Shown here: one piece after another, positions 46,177 to 56,172 of the stretch
Numbering within the stretch: the stretch's first letter is position 1
Layout of the letters: every line of letters starts with the position of its first letter
Assembly (NCBI GenBank): GCA_027600665.1
Contig: JADGJL010000015.1
Location: 1-64,000, forward strand
Direction: 5' to 3'
Origin: Irineochytrium annulatum
Lineage: Eukaryota > Chytridiomycota > Chytridiomycetes > Chytridiales > Chytridiaceae
DNA: 64,000 nt
The notes under the pieces: model-generated
Databases searched by the model: none
What the model was told of the DNA's origin: nothing
The model's input: only the letters and a program-made list of their open reading frames with translations
Translations under genes and position numbers: made by a program

Positions 46177-47175
46177 TCAAAACTCATCTGAAATATGAAA
46201 AAGCCGGTATACCGTCCGCTCCGTCCAAGCGTAAGAATCCCGGTAATCCCAAAATCGGTGACGGCTGCTAACCGTGTGTGCGTTGACCAGCGGCATACCA
46301 CCTGCATCAAACGCGGTCACAACGGTGCTGTGCTGAAATCGTCCATCTCCATCCCAATCGTAGAGAATAACATCACCGAGCATCAGCTGCTCAGGACGCT
46401 CCACTTCTGTCGCGGTCAGACCCCAGCTGCTGCCTGACAAATAACGCTCCAGACTATTGGAGACTGCCCAGCTGTAACTCCACATTTCGGAGCCGTTCAC
46501 ATACCCCTTATACCACCAGCCGGCTTCTCTTCTACCAGTATAGTGGATGGGTGCCCCCCCTGCAAAGAGACATTGAGACACGTAATTAGTGCAATCCACA
46601 TCAAATTCCTCAAAGGCCGGATTCCCCGCATTCCACCACCGATCCGCATAGGCAACCACCAAATCTCTGCGATAGGCTTGTTGCCGTGAGCTTCTTCCCT
46701 GACCCAACACTTCCCGATTCAGCAGCGGTCGATTCATCGCCTGTACAAAATCAGCTTGTTGAAACGGACGCCCTTCCCCCGCAGGGCGACGCTCCGGCAC
46801 TTCTCGCTCAACCCGTCCAATGATCCATCCACCACTCTGCCGCAGAAAGGTTAACCGCTCCCGCTCAATCCGGTCCTCCCGGTGGGTGATACCGCTCTTC
46901 TCATAGAACAGTCTGCTGTACAATTGTACATCCACCACGGCTTCTTCCTGTCCATCCATAAGCGTGCGCACAAGCTTGGCGCTGGTCTCGCTGCGAAGAG
47001 GCACGGCGCGCCGCTTACGATACCATTCGTCCAGCCTTGCCATACGCTCTCCCCGTTCCACCACGAATTCAGGATCGGTAACGATCCGTTCGCTGGTCTG
47101 TGGACGGTAGTCGATCTCACAGCGATTGTACTGGTTCACGTAAGTATATAAGGCACTCTTCCATTCCCGTTCCAA
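46177..47175 (-). CDS. Putative amidase domain protein (Amidase_6, YhbB-like)
   Basis: 332 residues from the TTG at 47175, seven bases after AAAGGGGGA; an ATG at 47196 has no site. C-terminal amidase domain from about residue 160 with DVDCTNYVSQCLFAGG (Cys), GDVILYDWDGDGRFQHSTVV (His) and NAHT, a papain-like triad. The N-terminal half is helical and charged, of unknown role. No signal peptide; such proteins are often spore-associated or mother-cell expressed. Confidence 0.87.
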   Translation of the reverse strand: MEREWKSALYTYVNQYNRCEIDYRPQTSERIVTDPEFVVERGERMARLDEWYRKRRAVPLRSETSAKLVRTLMDGQEEAVVDVQLYSRLFYEKSGITHREDRIERERLTFLRQSGGWIIGRVEREVPERRPAGEGRPFQQADFVQAMNRPLLNREVLGQGRSSRQQAYRRDLVVAYADRWWNAGNPAFEEFDVDCTNYVSQCLFAGGAPIHYTGRREAGWWYKGYVNGSEMWSYSWAVSNSLERYLSGSSWGLTATEVERPEQLMLGDVILYDWDGDGRFQHSTVVTAFDAGGMPLVNAHTVSSRHRFWDYRDSYAWTERTVYRLFHISDEF

Positions 47176-47390
47176 GCCTATGTCCCCCTTTGGCATGAGT
47201 TCTGTCCGGAATATTCATTGCGTATATAAACTCCTACTATTCATATGAGAGGGTCCCCGGTTGTATGTACACGGCTCGGGAAGGAGGTCCAAAATTCGGC
47301 AAATACAGGTACACGAGATATCTTATTCCTGCCCGCTTCACGAAAACGCCTTCATTGGTCCAAATGCTTGCTTGATCAGGCAAAAAGACC

Positions 47391-47419
47391 TTTACGTACG
47401 GAGGTGAAAACGGTATACT
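47391..47419 (+). promoter_or_regulatory. Probable promoter of the aconitase gene
   Basis: TTTACG (47391-47396) and TATACT (47414-47419) with a 17-base spacer, about 140 bases before the start codon. Confidence 0.5.
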
Positions 47420-47438
47420 TAATACTAAAGTCATGATT

Positions 47439-47465
47439 ATGAAATTACGTTTCATCTGATGAAAC
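47439..47465. promoter_or_regulatory. Operator-like palindromes before aconitase
   Basis: ATGAAA-N5-TTTCAT overlaps GTTTCAT-CTG-ATGAAAC (47449-47465). It lies 20-45 bases downstream of the promoter -10, where a bound repressor could block transcription. The second element has the same arms and spacing as the palindrome before the IclR-family gene at 61.3 kb. Confidence 0.55.
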
Positions 47466-47557
47466 TAACGAACAAGAACACGGAACGATGAAGGCCTGTT
47501 CTTCACCTAAATGAACGTTTTCTTCATCTCACCGACACATCCCAAGGAGGTACATGT

Positions 47558-50272
47558 ATGTCAGCAAAGAATCATTTCTCCGCCGCTCGCAGTCTTGAGG
47601 TTGGAGGCAAGTCTTACCGCTACTACAGTCTCGATGCTCTTCAAGAAAACGGCCACGGCGATCTTTCCAGACTCCCTTTCTCCATTAAAGTGTTGCTTGA
47701 AGCAGCAATTCGTCAATTCGACGGACGTGCCATTACCGAAGAACATGTAAAACAACTGACCGGCTGGGCAGATGGCCGTGATAATAACAAGGAAATTCCA
47801 TTCATTCCTGCACGTATCGTACTGCAGGATTTCACCGGTGTACCGGTTGTCGTTGACCTCGCTGCAATGCGTGATACCGTGAAAAAAGCAGGAGGCGACC
47901 CGAAACAGATCAACCCGCTCGTACCCGTCGATCTCGTTATCGACCACTCTGTTATGGTTGATGCTTTTGGTACCAACGATGCACTTGATTACAATATCAA
48001 AGTTGAGTTCGAGCGTAATGAAGAGCGTTACCGCTTCTTGCGTTGGGCGCAAACGGCATTCAACAACTTCCGTGCAGTTCCACCATCCACAGGGATCGTT
48101 CACCAGGTTAACCTGGAGTATCTTGCTTCCGTGGCAGCAACGAAAACTGTTGACGGCGAGACCGTTGTATTCCCGGATTCCCTCGTAGGTACTGACTCCC
48201 ACACCACCATGATCAACGGACTTGGCGTTGTTGGTTGGGGTGTTGGTGGAATCGAGGCCGAAGCAGGTATGCTGGGCCAACCGCTTTACTTTGTAACACC
48301 GGACGTTATCGGTTTCAAACTGACAGGCAGCCTGAGTGAAGGCGCAACAGCAACGGATCTGGCACTGACAGTTACCCAATTGCTTCGTAAAAAAGGCGTT
48401 GTTGGTAAATTCGTAGAGTTCTACGGACCTGGTCTTGCCAACATCGGTCTGGCTGACCGTGCAACAGTAGCCAACATGGCACCAGAGTACGGCGCAACGA
48501 TCGGTTTCTTCCCTGTCGATAGTGAAACGTTGAACTATCTGCGCAGCACTGGCCGTCCTGACGAGCAAGTGGAGTTGGTTGAAGCTTACTACAAAGCTCA
48601 AGGCATGTTCCGTACTTCCAGCACCGTTGACCCTGAATTCACAGATGTGATTGAACTGGATCTCGGCTCTGTTGTACCAAGTCTTGCAGGACCAAAACGT
48701 CCACAGGATCGCATCGAGCTGACACAAATGAAAGAAAGCTTCAACAGCATCATCCGTACACCTGTAGATAAAGGCGGATACGGGCTGAGCGATGAGAAAA
48801 TCGAACAAACCGTACCTGTCAAGCACCCGAACGGTTCCACCAGTGAACTGAAAGCAGGCGCTGTTGTGATCGCGGCGATCACAAGTTGTACGAATACTTC
48901 GAATCCAAGTGTTATGGTTGGAGCAGGACTGCTGGCGAAAAAAGCAGTTGAACGCGGCCTGACCAAGCCAGGATATGTGAAAAGCAGTCTGACTCCAGGT
49001 TCCCTTGTTGTTACCGAGTACCTGGAAAAAGCAGGCCTGATTCCATATCTAGACCAACTCGGATTCAACGTTGCCGGCTACGGCTGTGCGACTTGCATCG
49101 GTAACTCAGGCCCACTTCCAGACGAAGTGAGCGAAGCGATTGCTGAGAACGATATGACCGTTGCGGCTGTATTGTCCGGTAACCGTAACTTTGAAGGCCG
49201 TGTGCACGCACAGGTTAAAGCCAACTACCTGGCATCTCCACCACTCGTTGTGGCATATGCACTTGCAGGTACTGTGAATATTGACTTTGAAACCGATCCA
49301 ATCGGTTATGATACGAACAATGAGCCTGTATTCCTGAAAGACCTCTGGCCTAGCTCCGAGGAAATCAAGGATACCATCGCTAGTTCCCTGAACGCTCAGA
49401 TGTTCCGCAACAAGTACGAGAACGTATTTACAGCCAATGAGCGTTGGAATGCAATCTCTGTACCGGAAGGTGAATTGTACGAGTGGGATCCAAATTCCAC
49501 GTACATTCAGAATCCTCCGTTCTTCCAAGAACTTGGCGACAAGTTGAACGATATCGCAGATATCCGTTCTGCACGCGTTATGGCATTGCTTGCGGATTCC
49601 GTAACAACGGACCATATCTCGCCAGCAGGTAATATTGCGGTATCCAGCCCGGCTGGACTGTACTTGAAAGAGCATGGCGTAGAACGCAAAGACTTCAACT
49701 CCTACGGCTCACGTCGTGGTAACCATGAAGTAATGATGCGTGGTACGTTCGCCAATATTCGTATCCGTAACCAGGTTGCTCCGGGCACCGAGGGCGGTAT
49801 CACGAAGTACCTGCCAACGGACGAAGAAATGTCCATCTACGATGCTTCCATGAAGTATCAAGATGAAGGACAGAACCTGATCGTTATCGCAGGTAAAGAG
49901 TACGGTACAGGAAGCTCCCGTGACTGGGCGGCAAAAGGAACATTCCTGCTCGGCGTCAAAGCCGTTATCGCAGAAAGCTTCGAGCGGATTCACCGTAGTA
50001 ACCTGGTCGGCATGGGTGTAATGCCATTGCAATTCCAAGAGGGTCACGGCTGGTCCAGCCTTGGTCTGAACGGACGTGAAACGTATGACATTACGGGTCT
50101 CAGCAATGATGTGAAGCCAGGACAAGAGTTGAAAGTTACCGTAACTCGTGAAGACGGTACGCAGTTCGACTTCCCTGTTATCGCTCGTCTGGACAGTATG
50201 GTTGACGTGGATTACTACCATAACGGCGGTATCCTGCAAACCGTATTGCGTCAAATGATGAAAAAAGCTTAA
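47558..50272 (+). CDS. acnA: Aconitate hydratase A
   Basis: 904 residues, normal length. TCA-cycle enzyme interconverting citrate and isocitrate with a [4Fe-4S] cluster. Cluster cysteines are in [13 protein letters not shown] (about 444) and [13 protein letters not shown] (about 509 and 512). C-terminal swivel domain has [12 protein letters not shown]. Start at the second of two overlapping ATGs after AAGGAGG. Monocistronic. In Bacillus this protein (CitB) also binds RNA when iron is short. Confidence 0.98.
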   Translation: MSAKNHFSAARSLEVGGKSYRYYSLDALQENGHGDLSRLPFSIKVLLEAAIRQFDGRAITEEHVKQLTGWADGRDNNKEIPFIPARIVLQDFTGVPVVVDLAAMRDTVKKAGGDPKQINPLVPVDLVIDHSVMVDAFGTNDALDYNIKVEFERNEERYRFLRWAQTAFNNFRAVPPSTGIVHQVNLEYLASVAATKTVDGETVVFPDSLVGTDSHTTMINGLGVVGWGVGGIEAEAGMLGQPLYFVTPDVIGFKLTGSLSEGATATDLALTVTQLLRKKGVVGKFVEFYGPGLANIGLADRATVANMAPEYGATIGFFPVDSETLNYLRSTGRPDEQVELVEAYYKAQGMFRTSSTVDPEFTDVIELDLGSVVPSLAGPKRPQDRIELTQMKESFNSIIRTPVDKGGYGLSDEKIEQTVPVKHPNGSTSELKAGAVVIAAITSCTNTSNPSVMVGAGLLAKKAVERGLTKPGYVKSSLTPGSLVVTEYLEKAGLIPYLDQLGFNVAGYGCATCIGNSGPLPDEVSEAIAENDMTVAAVLSGNRNFEGRVHAQVKANYLASPPLVVAYALAGTVNIDFETDPIGYDTNNEPVFLKDLWPSSEEIKDTIASSLNAQMFRNKYENVFTANERWNAISVPEGELYEWDPNSTYIQNPPFFQELGDKLNDIADIRSARVMALLADSVTTDHISPAGNIAVSSPAGLYLKEHGVERKDFNSYGSRRGNHEVMMRGTFANIRIRNQVAPGTEGGITKYLPTDEEMSIYDASMKYQDEGQNLIVIAGKEYGTGSSRDWAAKGTFLLGVKAVIAESFERIHRSNLVGMGVMPLQFQEGHGWSSLGLNGRETYDITGLSNDVKPGQELKVTVTREDGTQFDFPVIARLDSMVDVDYYHNGGILQTVLRQMMKKA

Positions 50273-50306
50273 TGATATGAATCATTAAAGTAATGAAATG
50301 ATATAG

Positions 50307-50356
50307 AAAAGCTCCCCACCATGTGCAACCTGCACAGGGATGGGGAGCTTTTTTTG
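50307..50356 (+). terminator. Terminator after aconitase
   Basis: AAAAGCTCCCCA pairs with TGGGGAGCTTTT, T run in plus direction. Confidence 0.88.
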
Positions 50357-50414
50357 CTTTGCTTTTCATATCGGCATACCTTTTAAAATCATCAATTCTC
50401 AATTCAACGACCTG

Positions 50415-50624
50415 CTAATGCCCAATGTGATGTGAGGCTTGATCGAACAGTTGAATCGTGCCCATGATCAGAAACAGACACGACAGAGCAATTAACGAGC
50501 CTCCGACCCATCTAGACATGATCAATCGCTCCGTAATCTGTTTTTCCGAAGCATCCGTTACCTTATGTGGATACACGAGAAACATTAGCCCTACGCTAAT
50601 GAACAGTATCGCGATGATAATCAA
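50415..50624 (-). CDS. Small two-helix membrane protein
   Basis: 69 residues with hydrophobic segments about 1-17 and 38-58 around a charged loop (HKVTDASEKQITERLIMSRW) and a His-rich end. The start is TTG after AAGGAGGG. Twelve bases downstream of the VanZ-like gene, so the last gene of that operon. No family recognised. Confidence 0.65.
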   Translation of the reverse strand: MIIIAILFISVGLMFLVYPHKVTDASEKQITERLIMSRWVGGSLIALSCLFLIMGTIQLFDQASHHIGH

Positions 50625-50636
50625 CGTAATCCCTCC

Positions 50637-51194
50637 TTACACGTGACTCTCCTTAGAGGTTAACTTCGTCGTCTCGCGGGATTCTCCTCCCACCAACACC
50701 CTTTTCAGGCCAATGGCCATGGTGAAAATGATATATCCAATCAAGCCGCCGAGCGTATTGAGCATCAGGTCATCCACATCAAATATGCCCATGCCAGTCA
50801 CTAACTGTGTCACCTCATAGCCCAGACTGAGCAGCAGGGACAGCAGGAATACCTTTATTCCAGAGAATAATTTGTTGCCCGTCAGAACAGGAATGAAGAT
50901 ACCCAGTGGGATAAAAGCCAGAACATTCCCTACCAGATGGATAGCTGTACCTGGACGATGTGATGAAAGGCTGTTCCAGTCTCGTGAAATTTCCTGAAAT
51001 GGCGTCAGGTTGACGGTTCGCGTATGAATCAGATCCGGTTGTTGCAAGAATGCCATCAGTCGAACCTTCACGATGCCAAAGTCGACAGCACTTCCTTTGA
51101 ACAGGATCAGCTTCGTCAGCAGATATAAATAGATAATGAACACGGCAGTCCAAAGGATGTAATGTTTGCTTTTCTTCTGGTTGTTGTGTTTCAT
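50637..51194 (-). CDS. VanZ-family membrane protein
   Basis: 185 residues, four to five helices, with the family's NLTPFQEI, HLVGNVLAFIPLGIFIPVL and EVTQLVTGMGIFDVDDLMLNTLGGLIGY. VanZ gives low-level teicoplanin resistance in enterococcal Tn1546 by an unknown mechanism. GGGAGG precedes the ATG. Lies between the VanY-like gene and a small membrane protein. Confidence 0.92.
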   Translation of the reverse strand: MKHNNQKKSKHYILWTAVFIIYLYLLTKLILFKGSAVDFGIVKVRLMAFLQQPDLIHTRTVNLTPFQEISRDWNSLSSHRPGTAIHLVGNVLAFIPLGIFIPVLTGNKLFSGIKVFLLSLLLSLGYEVTQLVTGMGIFDVDDLMLNTLGGLIGYIIFTMAIGLKRVLVGGESRETTKLTSKESHV

Positions 51195-51222
51195 GTTGTT
51201 TGGCCTCCCTTGTGTTGCCCTG

Positions 51223-52086
51223 TTATTTCTTTACGGTGACAATGACGCCGTCCATGTTGTCACCCGATATTTCAGTTTCGCCGTGCTCAGGTATGTAAAC
51301 AGTCGTATCTCCAGTGGCTCGATAATAGCGGATATGATACGTCTCATCCTCTACTTCAACAGAGATGTTCTCCTTCTCCTTCAACATATCTAGGTACTCC
51401 TCCAGTACCAGATTGTTCTTATGCATGATCGCACTGTGGGGCAACCCCACATACCGAAAGTGCCATGGTTCATATTGAATACCCGTGATGCTTACTTTAT
51501 CTTTCGGGTAACGCAAGATAAATCCGTATTTCCATGCATTTTTCTCCAGCCAGTCACCCTCCGGTGCTTCATTCATGGCAGCCAGACTTGAACCGACATC
51601 CAGGGATAAGCCAAGATTATGCTCACTGTGACCTGCAGGAAGTGCATAGTCTGAACCCATTTCCTGATATAGCTCGTCCTGCTTCTCAAAGTCCCTGTAC
51701 CCACTGCTCATGAGAAAATATCGAACTCCCTCTTCCCCTGCTGCCTCAACCATCTTCTGAAACTCCTGCGCCACCAGTCGGGATAACATGATTTTCCGAT
51801 CCATTATTCCATATCCACGAAGCAGATCATCCTCATCCGCCACATATACAATATCGGATCTAACCCCCTCCTCGTGAACGGGGTATTGCTTATTAACCAG
51901 TAACAAATTGCCCTTATGTACCTGATCCTGAATATTTCCTGTGACGGATACCGTATAACCTGCGGGATTTTCACGCGTATTCTGAATCTCGATGGGCAGC
52001 TCATTCTTCTGCTGAAGCCATCCCGGTGATTGTGTAACAATATATCCAACCAAAACGATACATATTAAAAAGCCCCACTTTTTCAT
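51223..52086 (-). CDS. VanY-type D,D-carboxypeptidase
   Basis: 287 residues from the ATG at 52086 after AAAGGAGG. One N-terminal membrane anchor (about 2-18) and a peptidase M15B domain with SSGYRDFEKQ, zinc motif AGHSEHNLGLSLDVG and EPWHFRYVG. It should remove the terminal D-Ala from peptidoglycan precursors outside the membrane. Encoded with VanR/VanS-like and VanZ-like genes, as in glycopeptide resistance clusters. Confidence 0.93.
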   Translation of the reverse strand: MKKWGFLICIVLVGYIVTQSPGWLQQKNELPIEIQNTRENPAGYTVSVTGNIQDQVHKGNLLLVNKQYPVHEEGVRSDIVYVADEDDLLRGYGIMDRKIMLSRLVAQEFQKMVEAAGEEGVRYFLMSSGYRDFEKQDELYQEMGSDYALPAGHSEHNLGLSLDVGSSLAAMNEAPEGDWLEKNAWKYGFILRYPKDKVSITGIQYEPWHFRYVGLPHSAIMHKNNLVLEEYLDMLKEKENISVEVEDETYHIRYYRATGDTTVYIPEHGETEISGDNMDGVIVTVKK

Positions 52087-52185
52087 GCTTGTTCCTCCTT
52101 TTAACTCATACATCAAGGATAGACAAAACAAGTTAAAGAAAAAGCAGGGCAATTTTAAAGTTTTTCTTAAATTATACGTTGAACC

Positions 52186-53274
52186 TTATTGGAATACCGG
52201 CAAACGAACTTCGAATTGCGTCCGTACCACATCGCTCTGGGCCGAAATCGTACCGTCATGTTGCTCTACAATATTGCGGGCAATAAATAGGCCAAGGCCT
52301 GTCCCACCCTCTTGAGGGGTTCGGGCACGATCTCCTGTGTAATACATATCGAAGATATGCGGCAATTCTTCCGGACGAATATGTCCCCCATAGTTAATCA
52401 CCTGAATAATGATCCGGTCTGCTTCACGATATCCGTTAATATCCACGTACATGCCGTCCTTGCCGTGCCGTGCAGCGTTAATCAGCAGATTCTCGAACAC
52501 ACGAGCCAGCAGCTCACCATCACCGGAGATGGTAAGTTCAGTGTCTATTTTCAAACGGGTAATCAGATGATTCTTTTCAAATACAGGATAGAGCTCTTCG
52601 TTCATCTGCTTCAGCAGTTCGCTAAGATCCAGCCGTGTTTTGTTTATAGGCAACATGCCATAATTCATGCGGGTAATTTCGAACAAATCATCAATCAGCT
52701 TCTCCAGACGCTGTGATTTGGTGAATGCAATCGATGTAAAGTGTCTTACTTGCTCCTCTGTCAGCTGATCATCCTTCATGAGCAGGTCCAAATATCCAAG
52801 CACAGAGGTCAGCGGCGTTCGCAGGTCATGCGCAAGGTTTACGATAAGCTGGTCTTTGCTGTTCTCGGCAAAGTCACCTCGTTCCACCGCTTCCCTTAGC
52901 TTCTCACTTGCCAGATTCACATCCTCCGCAATCGTACCCAACTCATCCTTCGAAGAAATCTGTACACGATGCTGAAAGTCTCCATTCGCCAAGTGATTAA
53001 TGCCTGCGGAAATCTCTTTGAAATACGTGACATAGGGTCTTGTAAACAAGTAGAAAAACAAAATCGCAAGCGGGATGAAGAGCAGCATAAAAACATATAG
53101 ATCGCCAATACTTCTCATGATATTACGATATTCCGCCAGCGGATCTTCTCTCCTAACCCCTGCATAATACATCTGCAACAGCCTGTACACGATAAATGTT
53201 ACGGCGCCAGAAGACAGCATGCTCAGACCGACCAGCATAATCATCGTTGTGCGAAAGCTTCTGCGTTTAGTCAT
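52186..53274 (-). CDS. Sensor histidine kinase (VanS-like)
   Basis: 362 residues from the ATG at 53274 (MTKRRSF), which overlaps the response-regulator stop by eight bases. Two membrane helices (about 9-32 and 58-80), HAMP, H-box NLAHDLRTPLTSVLGYLD, N-box ENLLINAARHGKDG, and GGTGLGLFIARNI. The external loop between the helices is short, so ligand sensing may involve the membrane. Probable control of the downstream vanY/vanZ-like genes. Confidence 0.9.
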   Translation of the reverse strand: MTKRRSFRTTMIMLVGLSMLSSGAVTFIVYRLLQMYYAGVRREDPLAEYRNIMRSIGDLYVFMLLFIPLAILFFYLFTRPYVTYFKEISAGINHLANGDFQHRVQISSKDELGTIAEDVNLASEKLREAVERGDFAENSKDQLIVNLAHDLRTPLTSVLGYLDLLMKDDQLTEEQVRHFTSIAFTKSQRLEKLIDDLFEITRMNYGMLPINKTRLDLSELLKQMNEELYPVFEKNHLITRLKIDTELTISGDGELLARVFENLLINAARHGKDGMYVDINGYREADRIIIQVINYGGHIRPEELPHIFDMYYTGDRARTPQEGGTGLGLFIARNIVEQHDGTISAQSDVVRTQFEVRLPVFQ

Positions 53275-53965
53275 TGAACGTGTACCCCACGCCCCAGATG
53301 GTTTTGATAAACTTGTTCTTGTCCACATCTTCTCCGAGCTTCTTGCGCAGCGTCCGAATATGTACCATAACGGTATTGCCACTTTCGAAATAAGCCTCTC
53401 CCCATACCTTTTCAAAAATACTTTCTGCGCTGAAGACCTGTTTTGGATTGCTCGCAAGCAACACTAAAATATCAAATTCCTTCGGTGTTAACTCCAGCGG
53501 TTTACCGTAAAGCGTCACGCTATGCTGCTCCGGTACAATGACAAGTCCGCCCTTTTCCAGAATCGAGCGCTGAACCGCCGCTGTGGACTGGCTGAATTGC
53601 AATGAGCGCCGCAATTGAGAATTCACGCGTGCTACAAGCTCCATCGGGTTAAACGGTTTGGTCATATAATCATCGGCACCCATCACCAGCCCCGTAATTT
53701 TATCCATGTCCGAGGTTTTGGCACTCAGGAAAATGATCGGGAAATGATGCTGCTCCCGTATTTTACGAGTCACCTCGTACCCGTCCATACCCGGCATCAT
53801 AATGTCCAGTACGGCCAAATCAATGGCATGTGTCTGAATCGCCTGTAGTGCCGACTGTCCGTCAGATGCCTTGACGGTATGATATCCTTCTTTTTGTAAA
53901 TGTAAAGCCACCAGATCCGCGATCTCTACTTCATCGTCCGCAATCAGAATCGTAATTCGCTTCAT
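53267..53965 (-). CDS. OmpR-family response regulator (VanR-like)
   Basis: 232 residues. Receiver with ADDE, phospho-Asp in LAVLDIMMPGMDGYEV and Lys in MTKPFNP; C-terminal winged helix (ELTPKEFDILVLLASNPKQVFS, VMVHIRTLRKKLGE). TAGGAG precedes the ATG. First gene of the R-S-Y-Z operon; the repeat copy at 54.1 kb lies in its promoter region. Confidence 0.93.
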   Translation of the reverse strand: MKRITILIADDEVEIADLVALHLQKEGYHTVKASDGQSALQAIQTHAIDLAVLDIMMPGMDGYEVTRKIREQHHFPIIFLSAKTSDMDKITGLVMGADDYMTKPFNPMELVARVNSQLRRSLQFSQSTAAVQRSILEKGGLVIVPEQHSVTLYGKPLELTPKEFDILVLLASNPKQVFSAESIFEKVWGEAYFESGNTVMVHIRTLRKKLGEDVDKNKFIKTIWGVGYTFND

Positions 53966-54060
53966 TGCTTATTTCACTCCTATATGGGATGCTGAGCAAT
54001 ATAACACCTATGAATCTAACAGATAAGTACAAGATAAACAATTGAAAGCAATGTTCCCTC

Positions 54061-54171
54061 TTCCAAAGGGGAAAAACCGATGAGAGCGTATGCTTCCGAA
54101 GCAGCTTTCTTCCAGAAAGCTTTTAGGCGAGCGCTTCGCTTCTCCAGGTTTTTTCTGTCCTCTCCGTTCAA
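54061..54171 (-). repeat. Structured intergenic repeat, copy 2
   Basis: Contains GCTTC-C-GAAGC, AGCTTTC-TTCCA-GAAAGCT, AGGCGAGCGCTTCGCTTC and TTTCTGTCCTCTCCGTT. Most of its length matches the copy at 42.3 kb, and its central module matches the copy at 31.9 kb. It occupies the divergent region between the VanR-like and WYL regulator genes. Confidence 0.65.
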
Positions 54172-54228
54172 GTGTAAAAGAAATAGCTCATTTATATAAA
54201 CACAAATAAAAAAAAGGAAGAGGTAGCT

Positions 54229-55179
54229 ATGAAACTGGAGCGTTTGTTAGCCATCGTTGTACTGCTTATCAACCGGGGGCGATTACAGGCAAAAGACCTG
54301 GCCGATATGTTTGAAGTTTCCATCCGGACGATCTATAGAGATATCGACACATTGGGACAAGCCGGGATTCCGGTCGTGACCTATCAGGGAGCAAGCGGAG
54401 GCATCGGTCTGGCGGAAGGGTATCGTCTGGATCGCAATCTGTTAACTGACAAGGATCTTGTTTCCATCGTCACCGCCCTGCGCAGCATATCCACCTCACA
54501 TACAAATGCTGCACGTGAACTACTGGTGGAGAAACTAAGCAGTATCGTTCCGGAAGCCAAAAATGAAGATTTTCAAGCCAGCACGCACCGATTCATCGTG
54601 GATCATTCAACGTGGACGCACCCTGAAGCGCTACAACAGAAATTAAAAGTTATTGATCAGGGAATTGATCAGCTTCAATGCATTTATTTTGCCTATTGCA
54701 GCGCCGAAGGTGCACAGACCTATCGTACAGTTGAACCCCACACGCTTGTGCTGAAGAGGCACGCGTGGTATCTATATGCTTTTTGCCATGAACGAAATGA
54801 ATTCCGCATGTTCAAGCTGGTTCGTATGAAAGACGTCTCTCTTGCTGCAGAGCACTTTGAACGAAAATCCATCAACCTTCAAGACCGGCCGTGGCAGCAG
54901 GAATGGAGCCGACCAGACAACCAGATTGGGATTACCCTGAGATTCCATGCCCGTGTCCATCATCTTGCGGAGGAATGGTTCGGTATTGAAAATGTATTGC
55001 CTGACGGGAACGGCTATTATATCAGCCAGGTCGCTTTTCCAGAAGATAACTGGCTGTACGGCTTCATCTTGGGCTTTGGGGCGGATGTTGAGGTGCTGGA
55101 ACCCTTGCATATTCGGGATAATATTTGCCGTATAGCCGAACAAATTGTTCAAAATTATAAAACCTCCGCTCAAACCTGA
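54229..55179 (+). CDS. HTH/WYL-domain transcriptional regulator (YafY type)
   Basis: 316 residues. N-terminal HTH_11 (LADMFEVSIRTIYRDIDTLGQAGIPV) and a WYL domain (about 140-220; VEPHTLVLKRHAWYLYAFCHERNEFRMFKLVRM) plus WCX-like C-terminus. AAAGGAAG precedes the ATG. Usually controls the adjacent gene, here the zinc-ribbon protein. Confidence 0.93.
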   Translation: MKLERLLAIVVLLINRGRLQAKDLADMFEVSIRTIYRDIDTLGQAGIPVVTYQGASGGIGLAEGYRLDRNLLTDKDLVSIVTALRSISTSHTNAARELLVEKLSSIVPEAKNEDFQASTHRFIVDHSTWTHPEALQQKLKVIDQGIDQLQCIYFAYCSAEGAQTYRTVEPHTLVLKRHAWYLYAFCHERNEFRMFKLVRMKDVSLAAEHFERKSINLQDRPWQQEWSRPDNQIGITLRFHARVHHLAEEWFGIENVLPDGNGYYISQVAFPEDNWLYGFILGFGADVEVLEPLHIRDNICRIAEQIVQNYKTSAQT

Positions 55180-55260
55180 CAGACAGCTGTCCAGTTCCTC
55201 CCCGTATACTTCAAATATGTTCAGGTTGAAGTTGCATATATACCCAAGGAGGAATAAAAG

Positions 55261-56079
55261 ATGAACGTTACTGTATGTCAAAGCTGCGGCATGCCACTCA
55301 CCACCCCTGCCCAATTCGGAACGGAGGCAGATGGAGGCACAACCCGTGAGTACTGTATCTATTGTTACAAGGATGGGAAGTTTGCACAGCCAGGAATCTC
55401 GCTTGAAGGCATGACGGAGATGTGCACCGCCATTCTGAAGGACGAGGGCATGGATGAGGAATCCGCTCGTTCGATGCTGCGTAATCAGCTTCCTTTTTTG
55501 AAACGTTGGCGCACGAATACAACGGATCAACACAAAGTATCTCCGGCTGAAAACTCTGCCACTTCCGCTATACCGGGTCAGGTTACAACTACTCTATCGT
55601 TATCTGCCCAGCCCGTTCGTTATGTCACACTCCCAAGCAAACGCTTGGCCGGCATATCCGCCCGCACAACCAATGCCATTGAGATTAGTGGCAAAGGCCG
55701 TATCCAAGGTCTCTGGAACAATTATTTTGCCTCAGAGCACCTCCCTGCACCCGAAGCTGCTCGTTATGGCTGTTACACGAATTATACCGATGGCATAAAC
55801 GGAGAGTACACCATACTGGTAGGGCATGAGGTCAGTTCGGAGGAATCATTGCCTGAAGGATTGGACGACATTCTGCTCCCGCCTGCAACTTACGCCGTAT
55901 TCACTTCCAGAAAAGGGCCAATGGCAGAGGTTGCTCACGAAGCCTGGGGAGCCGTATGGGCATGGGAGAAGCAAAGTGATCGTACGTTCACCGGAGATTT
56001 TGAATTGTATGATGAACGCAGCCTGAATCCCGAAAATGTACAAGTCGATATATACATCGCCGTTCGAGATAGTAGATAA
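55261..56079 (+). CDS. Zinc-ribbon domain fused to AraC-type effector-binding domain
   Basis: 272 residues. N-terminal ribbon CQSCGMPL...YCIYCYKDG (two CxxC pairs, about 9-42), then a helical segment, a Ser/Thr-rich linker, and a GyrI-like effector-binding domain (about 120-270; WNNYFASEHL, PATYAVFTSRKGPM, VDIYIAVR). No DNA-binding domain, so it likely binds a small molecule. AAGGAGG precedes the ATG; 80 bases after the WYL regulator gene. Confidence 0.88.
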   Translation: MNVTVCQSCGMPLTTPAQFGTEADGGTTREYCIYCYKDGKFAQPGISLEGMTEMCTAILKDEGMDEESARSMLRNQLPFLKRWRTNTTDQHKVSPAENSATSAIPGQVTTTLSLSAQPVRYVTLPSKRLAGISARTTNAIEISGKGRIQGLWNNYFASEHLPAPEAARYGCYTNYTDGINGEYTILVGHEVSSEESLPEGLDDILLPPATYAVFTSRKGPMAEVAHEAWGAVWAWEKQSDRTFTGDFELYDERSLNPENVQVDIYIAVRDSR

Positions 56080-56144
56080 AACCAACACTATATCAACTCA
56101 GACTGGATCCAAATTTTCCTCACATCCTTCTGCATATCATGCAA

Positions 56145-56172
56145 GCTGCCGAGTTCACCCGGCAGTTTTTTT
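56145..56172 (+). terminator. Terminator after the zinc-ribbon gene
   Basis: CTGCCG/CGGCAG with an eight-base loop, then seven Ts. The following about 360 bases up to the small gene at 56535 show no gene or RNA I recognise. Confidence 0.85.

Noticed and set aside
47561..48826. 421-residue frame on the minus strand inside aconitase
   Set aside because: Antisense shadow of acnA, Cys/Thr-rich with no family features.
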